DNA of 24,833 bases from SSEF01 sp964398485 (GTDB taxonomy: Bacteria > Patescibacteriota > Minisyncoccia > Moranbacterales > UBA1568): assembly GCA_964398485.1 (NCBI GenBank), contig CAYNMD010000012.1, positions 1 to 24,833 of the forward strand, written 5' to 3'. Below, one piece after another: positions 14,330 to 20,635 of this stretch; position 1 is the stretch's first letter; every line of letters starts with the position of its first letter. The position numbers were made by a program, and so were the translations under genes. Under the pieces are notes generated by a model. It saw only the letters and a list, made by a program, of their open reading frames with translations. It ran no database searches and was not told the origin of the DNA.

Positions 14330-15457
14330 TTATCTTCCATCTTGCTTGAGGCCTGGTGTAGCAAGAGGGAAATGGGCTGATGGTTCGAGATGGAGTGCAT
14401 CGTTCTTGAGGGCTGCTCGCTCGGAAGGTGACATGCGTGCGAGTCGCAGGATACCAGCTGCACCGATCATGACGGCATTATCGAGCGAGTATTTAAACTG
14501 TGGCATACGGAAAGTACAGTCAGGGTACCGCTTGACCATAGTCTCAATTTGCTCACGGAGACGATTGTTGGCTGAGACGCCACCAGCAATAACAAGAGTC
14601 TTTGGTTGATATTCTTGAATAGCACGCTCGGTTTTTGTTACGAGTACATCGACGACGGCTTCTTGAAACTCGTGAGCAATCGTGGCAACAAAATGTTCAT
14701 CTTTGAGCTCCTCTGGATGGTTTTTGAGAAAATAGAGGACAGCGGTTTTGAGTCCAGAAAAAGAGAAGCGATAATCGTTACTCTCGATGAGTGGGCGAGG
14801 AAAAAGTTTTGCTTCCCTTGTTTCTTGTTGACGAAATGTATCAGCTCTTTTGCTCACTGCTGGACCGCCAGGGTAGGGGAGACCGAGCATTTTCGCTACT
14901 TTATCAAAAGCCTCACCAGCAGCATCATCCTCGGTTTCGCCCAGGAGTTCGTACTGGAAATGATCACGCATGAGGACCAGCTGGGTATGGCCACCAGAGA
15001 CAATAAGAGCCAGGAGTGGAAACTGAAAGTCTGTTTGCCCGGTAGACGAGTCTCCAGCTGAGGTTTCATCCTTGATCGATCTCACAAGATTGGCATAGAT
15101 ATGTCCTTCGAGATGGTTTATACCGATAAGTGGTTTGTTCCAAGTGAGAGCCAGCGTTTTGGCGGCGGTTGCGCCGACGAGGAGAGCGGGGATAAGCCCG
15201 GGTCCCTGGGTCACGGCGAGTCCATCGATATCAGTCGGTGTGAGAGTAGCTTCCCGTAGAGCCGATGTCACAATAGGGACGATATTCCTCACGTGCTCAC
15301 GAGCTGCCAGGTTGGGCACGACACCACCATACTGAGCATGGAGGGCAATTTGCGATGAGACAGCTTCTCCGAGCACGGTGATCATACCATCCTCATAACT
15401 GAGAATGGCTGCGGCAGTTTCATCACAGGATGTTTCGATCGCCAGGAGGCGGAGCAT
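14330..15457 (-). CDS. tsaD: tRNA N6-threonylcarbamoyladenosine synthase subunit TsaD
   Basis: Catalytic subunit that transfers the threonylcarbamoyl group to A37 of tRNAs reading ANN codons; it works with TsaB and TsaE, neither of which is here. Motifs: AIETSCDET (6-14), QGPGLIPALLVG (84-95), the metal ligands His115 and His119 in INHLEGHIYAN, SGGHTQL, and AGGVSANNRLR near residue 293. At 375 residues it is longer than the usual 330-345, owing to an insert after residue 124 (about 125-142, rich in Ser, Thr, Gly and Asp). The start ATG at 15457 has no SD. It follows the membrane hydrolase gene by 25 bases. Confidence 0.96.
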   Translation of the reverse strand: MLRLLAIETSCDETAAAILSYEDGMITVLGEAVSSQIALHAQYGGVVPNLAAREHVRNIVPIVTSALREATLTPTDIDGLAVTQGPGLIPALLVGATAAKTLALTWNKPLIGINHLEGHIYANLVRSIKDETSAGDSSTGQTDFQFPLLALIVSGGHTQLVLMRDHFQYELLGETEDDAAGEAFDKVAKMLGLPYPGGPAVSKRADTFRQQETREAKLFPRPLIESNDYRFSFSGLKTAVLYFLKNHPEELKDEHFVATIAHEFQEAVVDVLVTKTERAIQEYQPKTLVIAGGVSANNRLREQIETMVKRYPDCTFRMPQFKYSLDNAVMIGAAGILRLARMSPSERAALKNDALHLEPSAHFPLATPGLKQDGR

Positions 15458-15482
15458 ACATTACGATTATTCGGTCTCTACT

Positions 15483-16061
15483 CTACAATGGAAGGACAAT
15501 AATGAGAAGGGTGATACCGATAAGAGTGATAATGAGTTTTCCGATAATGCTTTTCCAGTGACGCCTTATGTAGGCGATATCTTCGCGGAGCCAGTTATCA
15601 TTACCGCGCTTGGCTACAAGCTCGCGCATCTCTCGATCGTTCCAGGAAACAAAGAAATGACGGAAATCATAATAAATCTCACCATCTTTGCCAGAGAAAA
15701 ATTTATACCAGTGATCAGTGAATGGCCAGAGCCAGCGTATGCCATAGCCCATACCAACTGAGTCATGGAGATGATGTCCAAAGATCCCCAGGGCGAAGAG
15801 AGCCATCCAGGCTGGTCCATGATAGGTTCCGACAAAGAGAGTGATGGGAATATAGGCCATGGGGGCATGGAGAAGAGTTCGATGGAGATCGATTATCGTG
15901 CCACCGACGGTGCCACGCTTCCAGTATTCGAACCAGAAATCAATATCTGGGAGGAGCGCAAAAACAACCCCCGCAAGAATCCATTCGGGAGTGATGATTT
16001 TTTCGAAGAGGAGAGCGACGAAAAAGGCCCACAAGATGCCAAGTTTGATATCGAGAAACAT
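15483..16061 (-). CDS. YdjM/PF04307-type membrane-bound metal-dependent hydrolase
   Basis: A 192-residue membrane protein with the metal-site pattern of the PF04307 family: PDIDFW (39-44), HRTLLH (60-65) and HHLHD (96-100), set among hydrophobic segments (about 7-20, 27-40, 67-80, 84-97 and 172-190). Substrates of this family are not established; members include E. coli YdjM, an SOS-controlled inner-membrane protein. No LexA-box is evident here. The start ATG at 16061 has no SD and lies about 20 bases after the predicted transcription start. First gene of the run hydrolase-tsaD-cofE-like-valS-prsW-like. Confidence 0.8.
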   Translation of the reverse strand: MFLDIKLGILWAFFVALLFEKIITPEWILAGVVFALLPDIDFWFEYWKRGTVGGTIIDLHRTLLHAPMAYIPITLFVGTYHGPAWMALFALGIFGHHLHDSVGMGYGIRWLWPFTDHWYKFFSGKDGEIYYDFRHFFVSWNDREMRELVAKRGNDNWLREDIAYIRRHWKSIIGKLIITLIGITLLIIVLPL

Positions 16062-16087
16062 CAGTTCAGAGAGTAAAAATCGGGCTC

Positions 16088-16116
16088 AGTGTACCACAAA
16101 AAAACGCGCCCTCCAA
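16088..16116 (-). promoter_or_regulatory. Promoter of the hydrolase-tsaD-valS operon
   Basis: On the minus strand, TTGGAG (16116-16111), a 17-base spacer ending in TGG, and TACACT (16093-16088): both a -35 and an extended -10. The -35 box lies within the stem of the terminator of the upstream orphan gene. Confidence 0.65.
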
Positions 16117-16138
16117 TCCTAGGTGTAGGACGGGAGGG
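16098..16138 (-). terminator. Terminator of the 16152-16391 orphan gene
   Basis: On the minus strand, CCTCC (16137-16133) and TCCT (16130-16127) pair with AGGA (16120-16117) and GGAGG (16114-16110), with a 2-base internal loop; a run of seven T (16104-16098) follows after a short GC-rich stretch. Confidence 0.7.
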
Positions 16139-16151
16139 GAATTGGGTTGAC

Positions 16152-16391
16152 TTAGACGTCTCTGCCCAGGAGTCCATCAAGAACGAGGGGGGCAAGTTTC
16201 TTGGGATCCGCCCCTTTGACTCCTGCGGCGAGTGCATGGGCAATCGCCAAAGCTCTTTCCTTTGGGTCTCTGATGCGCATGATCGCGCTATTATCTCCAG
16301 TAGCTGGTGGAGCGACCCCAGCTGATGGATCCTGCTCGTCATCGGAGTGATCGTACGGCAGGAGATACTGCCATGGGATTGACATGGGCAT
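16152..16391 (-). CDS. Unknown small soluble protein (79 aa)
   Basis: I do not recognise this protein. It has an acidic, Pro/Gly-rich first half (about 15-35) and an amphipathic helical second half rich in Ala, Leu, Lys and Arg (about 40-79). The start is ATG at 16391 or a second ATG at 16385; AAGGAGG precedes both, with 4- or 10-base spacing, so either could be used. It has its own promoter (16426-16453) and terminator, a monocistronic unit between tRNA-Glu and the hydrolase operon. Its leader shares AACGGCATC and TCACCAAGGAG with the leader of the orphan gene at 7821-8171, although I see no protein similarity between the two. Confidence 0.72.
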   Translation of the reverse strand: MPMSIPWQYLLPYDHSDDEQDPSAGVAPPATGDNSAIMRIRDPKERALAIAHALAAGVKGADPKKLAPLVLDGLLGRDV

Positions 16392-16425
16392 GTGACCTCC
16401 TTGGTGATGAAAACTCGATGCCGTT

Positions 16426-16453
16426 AGTATACACCCGAGTCAAAACCTTTCAA
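16426..16453 (-). promoter_or_regulatory. Promoter of the 16152-16391 orphan gene
   Basis: On the minus strand, TTGAAA (16453-16448), a 16-base spacer and TATACT (16431-16426). Predicted start near 16419, leaving a leader of about 28 bases. It stands just downstream of the tRNA-Glu terminator. Confidence 0.65.
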
Positions 16454-16469
16454 GAGCGTACATATTTAA

Positions 16470-16503
16470 AAAATAAAAAGACTCTGGATAAACCAGAATC
16501 TTT
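16470..16503 (-). terminator. Terminator of tRNA-Glu
   Basis: On the minus strand, AAAGATTCTGG (16503-16493) pairs over 11 bp, with one G-T pair, with CCAGAGTCTTT (16487-16477), followed by TTATTTTTT. Confidence 0.85.
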
Positions 16504-16515
16504 TTCGATTCAGAG

Positions 16516-16587
16516 TAGCCCCAAGGGGAGTCGAACCCCTCTTACCAGGATGAAAACCTGGTGTCCTAGCCGATAGACGATGGGGCC
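16516..16587 (-). tRNA. tRNA-Glu (anticodon TTC)
   Basis: Acceptor GGCCCCA with TGGGGCT (first pair G-T), anticodon arm CCAGG-TTTTCAT-CCTGG giving TTC, T-arm GAGGGG-TTCGACT-CCCCTT. CCA is not encoded. Monocistronic, with its own promoter and terminator. Confidence 0.92.
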
Positions 16588-16661
16588 ATATTTTACACAA
16601 GGCTTGGCAATGGCGGGCCAGCAATTTTGAGAACAAAAAAAGCAGAGTGAACTGCGACGTT

Positions 16662-16696
16662 AGTGTAGCATAAAAGACTCGTTTGGCAAGTTGCCA
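16662..16696 (-). promoter_or_regulatory. Promoter of tRNA-Glu with a palindrome over the -35 box
   Basis: On the minus strand, TTGCCA (16689-16684), a 16-base spacer and extended -10 TGC-TACACT (16667-16662). The -35 box is half of the perfect palindrome TGGCAA-G-TTGCCA (16684-16696), which could be a repressor site or chance. The other bases of 16588-16811 hold only leaders and the opposing promoter at 16739. Confidence 0.6.
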
Positions 16697-16738
16697 CGTT
16701 AGGGTTTTGGCATGGTATGCAAACAATATTTGACGTAG

Positions 16739-16747
16739 TGGTATATT
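16739..16747 (+). promoter_or_regulatory. Extended -10 promoter of the 16812-17042 gene
   Basis: TGG-TATATT, an extended -10 element without a clear -35. Predicted start near 16754, about 58 bases before the TTG start codon. An alternative pair, TTGACG (16730-16735) with TACCCT (16753-16758), is weaker at the -10. Confidence 0.45.
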
Positions 16748-16811
16748 TATGTTACCCTATTTACCTGCACCTTTTTCATCTCATCAACCAACTAATGCCT
16801 GAGGAGGCGCC

Positions 16812-17042
16812 TTGGATAAGTTTCAACTGTTACGAGAGGTTATCGAGTACTGGTACCTGGTACTTGGTTTTCTCATCATTCTCGCAGTCTGGAAGAAGTG
16901 CGCGCCAGCTGTGAAAAAGGGTATGACAACAGCGGTCAAGCCCTTCCGTGAGTCATCGGCTGTTGATGACGATGCGATCCAGGCGTGTGGAGACGTACTT
17001 GGGATGGAGAAGCGACTCGCCTCACCACAGCACCACGAATAA
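16812..17042 (+). CDS. Unknown small single-pass membrane protein (76 aa, TTG start)
   Basis: I do not recognise this protein. It has one hydrophobic segment (about residues 12-27), followed by a Lys-rich patch (28-43) consistent with an N-out, C-in orientation, and a polar acidic tail. The start is a TTG at 16812 preceded by GAGGAGG with only 4 bases between; no ATG in this frame has an SD. It is the only orphan gene on the plus strand, diverging from tRNA-Glu and running towards the DUF2177 gene. Hairpins follow its stop codon. Confidence 0.65.
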   Translation: MDKFQLLREVIEYWYLVLGFLIILAVWKKCAPAVKKGMTTAVKPFRESSAVDDDAIQACGDVLGMEKRLASPQHHE

Positions 17043-17045
17043 GCA

Positions 17046-17120
17046 TCTTCGCAATGCGAGGGAGCGCATCAACCGAAGTCCCTGCCGTCAGTGTACGTGC
17101 AGGGCTTTGAAATTTTATAT
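17046..17120 (+). terminator. Tandem hairpins after the 16812-17042 gene
   Basis: A two-stage hairpin (CTTCG with CGAAG outside, ATGCG with CGCAT inside, 17046-17081) is followed by CCCTGC paired with GCAGGG (about 17083-17107) and a loose T-rich stretch. The T-tract is weak, so the termination role is tentative. Confidence 0.4.
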
Positions 17121-17127
17121 GCCAAAT

Positions 17128-17547
17128 TTATTTCCAGATACTCAGCATCCAGGAAGTAATTCCTCCGACGAGAGCAAAGAGGAGTGTGCCCCAGAGCGTG
17201 TCGACAATGGCGAGCTTGAGGGGAAAACCATTAAGGGTGGCGTAATTAGTGAAATCATAAAAAGCATACATAACAAAACCAAAGAGGGCACCGGTGAGAG
17301 CTGCTTGGCTTGGCGATTTATGAGCGGGATCGACGAAAATGATAAGGCCGAGAATGCCAACAAGGTAGACGATTACGGCGCCAGTCATATTGACCACTAG
17401 TGAGCCATTTTCAACCTTGATGAGAGGGGCGAGTGAAGTCAGATAGAAACGTTTAGCAATCTGAGCGAGCCAGAGATAGTCGATTATAGCCATGACAGGG
17501 ACAGCAATGACAAAGGTTTTGAGTATTTCAGAAAGAGTTGCTGGCAT
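17128..17547 (-). CDS. DUF2177-family membrane protein
   Basis: A 139-residue protein with four hydrophobic segments (about 8-27, 49-72, 82-100 and 112-136). The motifs IDYLWL near residue 22, FYDFTNYATL near 96 and the general layout match DUF2177, a family of unknown function. The start ATG at 17547 is preceded by ATCTCT with no SD. It lies 20 bases after the GH1 stop codon and is likely cotranscribed with it. Confidence 0.78.
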   Translation of the reverse strand: MPATLSEILKTFVIAVPVMAIIDYLWLAQIAKRFYLTSLAPLIKVENGSLVVNMTGAVIVYLVGILGLIIFVDPAHKSPSQAALTGALFGFVMYAFYDFTNYATLNGFPLKLAIVDTLWGTLLFALVGGITSWMLSIWK

Positions 17548-17567
17548 AGAGATATTTTTAGATAAAA

Positions 17568-18815
17568 TTATTCGGGGAGAGAATTATTTTTGGCTATTTC
17601 ACCATATAGCTGAGCACTCTCACGAACGGTACGTTTCTGAGTGGTACGATCAACAGCAATGAGACCAAATTTGAGCCAGTATCCTTTGTCCCACTCAAAA
17701 TTATCGAGGAGCGACCAGTAGAGGTAACCACGGACATCGGCACCGGCCTCTATAGCTCGATGAAGGGCCGTGAGCGCTTCATGGATAAATCGTGGCCGGA
17801 GGTCATCGTCATGATCAGCGATACCATTCTCGGTGATGTAGATAGGTTTCTCATATCGCCGGAGATCCATTGCAGCATGATAGAGCGAACTTGGGTAATA
17901 TTCCCAACCAAAATCGGTTTGGAGTTTATTTTCATTTTTGTTGTACCCCCAGTTGATGCGATGGTGATTGTAATGGTTGAGGCCGATAAAGTCTTGGCAG
18001 TCTTTGATCTGATTGAGAAACCAGAAATTCCAAGCGCAGTCAGCGAACCATTTGAGCGTACGATTGATAAGAGTGTTTCCAGCGGCTTCAAACCAGATAT
18101 TGTGTTTGGCAATCCCTACTTCTGCTTGAGGAGAGAGAGTTTTCAGTGCGGCATATGTTTTGCGATGGGTCCGGACCAGTTGCTTGAGGGATTGATAGTA
18201 CTTGATCAAACTTTTCTGCATGGGAGGCCACTGACCTTTGAGATAGGCGTGACCGCTGATAACATCGGGCTCATTGAGGGTAATCCAAAATGTAACTTCA
18301 TTCCCCAATGCGTTGGCAACTGCTTCGCTGTACCTGGCAAAGAGATTGGGAAAATCTGGAGCGAGGATGCCACCACGCTTGGAGAGCCACAAGGGGAGCG
18401 TCCAGTGCCAGAGGGTGACAAATGGTTCAATATTTCGTTTTCGAAGAGCGAGTATCATATTTCGATAATGCTCCAGCACCTCTGTATCAAATTTTCCTTC
18501 TGCTGGTTCAATTCGTGACCATTCAAGAGAAAAACGATAGGCGTTGAGATGGAGCTCTTGGAGAATAGCAAAATCTTCTTCGTAGCGGTTCCAGTGGTCG
18601 CAAGCTGTCCCAGAAAGATAATTAGCTGGATTGGTGGCTTCCGCTCGAAACTTCTTCCAGTGGGGATTCCACCAGAATGATGCCTCCGATGCTCGGGCGA
18701 GGCGCTCAGCGTGCTCTTTTTCCCACTCGCTCCAGTCATTGTGATTGTTACCCTCAACTTGGTGAGAGGCGGTCGCGGCGCCCCAGAAAAAATTTTGTGG
18801 AAAGGATTTTGACAT
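17568..18815 (-). CDS. Glycoside hydrolase family 1 (beta-glucosidase-like)
   Basis: Retaining beta-glycosidase of the cytoplasmic GH1 type (no signal peptide). Motifs in order: FPQNFFWGAATASHQVEG at the N-terminus, WSRIEPAEG (99-107), the acid/base Glu182 in TLNEP, the nucleophile Glu329 in ITENG, and the sugar-binding NFEWDKGYWLKFGL near the C-terminus. At 415 residues it is a little shorter than most GH1 enzymes (440-470). The natural substrate cannot be read from the sequence; beta-glucosides or beta-galactosides are usual. The start ATG at 18815 has no SD. It diverges from the GT2 gene, and no sugar transporter is nearby. Confidence 0.93.
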   Translation of the reverse strand: MSKSFPQNFFWGAATASHQVEGNNHNDWSEWEKEHAERLARASEASFWWNPHWKKFRAEATNPANYLSGTACDHWNRYEEDFAILQELHLNAYRFSLEWSRIEPAEGKFDTEVLEHYRNMILALRKRNIEPFVTLWHWTLPLWLSKRGGILAPDFPNLFARYSEAVANALGNEVTFWITLNEPDVISGHAYLKGQWPPMQKSLIKYYQSLKQLVRTHRKTYAALKTLSPQAEVGIAKHNIWFEAAGNTLINRTLKWFADCAWNFWFLNQIKDCQDFIGLNHYNHHRINWGYNKNENKLQTDFGWEYYPSSLYHAAMDLRRYEKPIYITENGIADHDDDLRPRFIHEALTALHRAIEAGADVRGYLYWSLLDNFEWDKGYWLKFGLIAVDRTTQKRTVRESAQLYGEIAKNNSLPE

Positions 18816-18895
18816 AGTTGCCGGTTTAGGGTTTTTCTGTTAGTCTAGGCCCGCTATAAAAACAGTTGGTATTTGGTCTCTGTTCTGCTTTCTAC

Positions 18896-18908
18896 TATAG
18901 CGTATACT
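18896..18908 (+). promoter_or_regulatory. -10 elements of the GT2 gene; near-leaderless mRNA
   Basis: TATACT (18903-18908) ends 6 bases before the ATG at 18915, so transcription from it would start on or next to the start codon. An alternative, TTGGTC (18873-18878) with TATAGC (18896-18901) at 17-base spacing, would give a leader of about 7 bases. Either way the mRNA is leaderless or nearly so. Confidence 0.55.
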
Positions 18909-18914
18909 GAAACT

Positions 18915-20621
18915 ATGTCATCTCCTACTGATTTTGTTTTTCCTAATCCAAAAACGAACGAGCCTGGAGCGCGATTGGTCCAGCGTTCTCTCGAAATGAT
19001 CCCTGGCCTTCTTACGTGGGGGACACTAATCGGGGTAGTGTTTCTGTCTCTTTTCCTCCCACTTTGGGCTGCAGTTTTCATTATTGTCTTTGATGTTTAC
19101 TGGATATACCGAGCGCTTTACATTTCACTTTTTGCAGTAGAGGCACAGCTTCAGATTGCTCGTGGGAAACGTATCGATTGGGGGGAGCGTTATCGTGAGA
19201 GTCAGTACCCAGAGGAATATGTGAAAAAACTCGAAAGTCGCATCATGGCGCTCAAACAAGAGCGGCAGGCACTTTCTTGGCTCGCTTGGAAAAAGCGTCA
19301 TCGGATTACCCGAGCGGTGCGGCGCAATCAAGAAATACTGCGTGAGACAGAGGCACTTATTCCATTTGCCAGTGAGATTATGGATTGGCGAGAGGTTATT
19401 CATGTCGTGCTCCTTCCGACTGCTGGTGAACCAGTGGAAGTGATCGAGCCAGCGCTGGAGTCATTGGTAGCCGCCCGCTTCCCCAAGGAACAGATGATTA
19501 TACTTTTGGCAACCGAAGAGCGCGAGGATCCAGCGACGAGACTTCCCAAGGTGGCCGCTCTCAAAGAAAAATTTGCTCATCAATTCCGTGATTTTTTGGT
19601 GACGACTCATATCGTGGCCGAAGGAGAAATGAAATGCAAAGCATCCAATGCAGGGTTTGCTGCTCGTGAGCTCATGAAATATTTGGACGAGAGGGGAATT
19701 GACTATAAGCGAGTGGTCTTCTCAAATTTTGATTGTGATTCAGTAGTGCATCCAGAATACTTTGGGGCGCTCACGTATCACTACACCACTGATCCCAAGA
19801 GACTCCAAAGAGCCTATCAACCGCTCCCCATGTATCACAATAATTTGTGGGATACCAACGCCTTTGTGCGTATCATCGTGACAGGTTCATCATTCTGGCA
19901 TCTCTATCAGTCAACACGGAGAGAGATGGTGACTTTCTCTTCTCATTCCGAGCCATTTGATACGCTTGTCCGAGTTGGTTTTTGGCCAGTCAATATGATT
20001 AGTGAAGACTCTATTATTTATTGGAAGTGTCTTTCGTATTTTCATGGAGATTACCGAGTACAGCCGATTCACCTTCCTATTTCGCTTGATGCTGTGCTGG
20101 CTCCAACCTATTGGCGAACACTGGTCAATCAGTATAAACAGAAACGGCGTTGGGCGTATGGTATAGAAAATTTTCCCGTAACAATGCGGTCGCTCTGGCC
20201 AGACAAAATTATTCCTTTCTGGAAGAAGCTTAGAATCTCGTTTGAGATGCTTGAGGGTCACTACTCCTGGGCCACCACTTCTTTCCTCCTTACTTTTCTT
20301 GGATGGCTCCCACTTCTTTTGGGGAGTGATCTCTTTCGTGAGAGTGTGCTCGCCCACAATCTCCCGCTCTTTACTCGGATGCTCCTTACCCTTGGTATGA
20401 GTGGGATGCTTATCTCTATTCCGATGGCACTGCTTACCTTGCCACCGAGACCCAAACGCTATCATTGGACGCGGACATTTCTCATGCTTTTTCAATGGCT
20501 TCTGGTGCCGCTGGTTGCTTTTCTCTCAGCGCTTCCAGCTATTGATTCTCAGACTCGTCTCCTGACCAAGCGTTATTTTGGCGAATTTTGGGTCACCGAA
20601 AAAATGCGAAAAATTGAGTAG
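18915..20621 (+). CDS. Membrane-embedded family 2 glycosyltransferase
   Basis: The 568-residue protein has two hydrophobic segments near the N-terminus (about 30-75), a cytoplasmic GT2 domain and about three C-terminal membrane segments (about 458-552), the plan of processive polysaccharide synthases. GT2 motifs are visible: a DxD (FDCDS, Asp273 and Asp275), SEDS as the likely acceptor/base region, and QKRRW fitting QxxRW. A long charged, helical stretch (about 80-145) precedes the catalytic core. Product unknown. The start is ATG 18915 rather than the TTG at 18873, because a promoter lies between them. It is convergent with recG, with only 6 bases between the stop codons. Confidence 0.88.
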   Translation: MSSPTDFVFPNPKTNEPGARLVQRSLEMIPGLLTWGTLIGVVFLSLFLPLWAAVFIIVFDVYWIYRALYISLFAVEAQLQIARGKRIDWGERYRESQYPEEYVKKLESRIMALKQERQALSWLAWKKRHRITRAVRRNQEILRETEALIPFASEIMDWREVIHVVLLPTAGEPVEVIEPALESLVAARFPKEQMIILLATEEREDPATRLPKVAALKEKFAHQFRDFLVTTHIVAEGEMKCKASNAGFAARELMKYLDERGIDYKRVVFSNFDCDSVVHPEYFGALTYHYTTDPKRLQRAYQPLPMYHNNLWDTNAFVRIIVTGSSFWHLYQSTRREMVTFSSHSEPFDTLVRVGFWPVNMISEDSIIYWKCLSYFHGDYRVQPIHLPISLDAVLAPTYWRTLVNQYKQKRRWAYGIENFPVTMRSLWPDKIIPFWKKLRISFEMLEGHYSWATTSFLLTFLGWLPLLLGSDLFRESVLAHNLPLFTRMLLTLGMSGMLISIPMALLTLPPRPKRYHWTRTFLMLFQWLLVPLVAFLSALPAIDSQTRLLTKRYFGEFWVTEKMRKIE

Positions 20622-20635
20622 GGTGATTTACTCAA
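20614..20635. repeat. Inverted repeat across both convergent stop codons
   Basis: TTGAGTA (20614-20620) pairs with TACTCAA (20629-20635) around 8 bases. The GT2 stop TAG (20619-20621) and the recG stop (20628-20630, minus strand) both lie in it. There is no T-run on either strand, so it is at best a weak terminator. Confidence 0.5.

Noticed and set aside
17760..18518. Long open frame opposite the GH1 gene
   Set aside because: Antisense shadow; the GH1 frame carries both catalytic glutamates.
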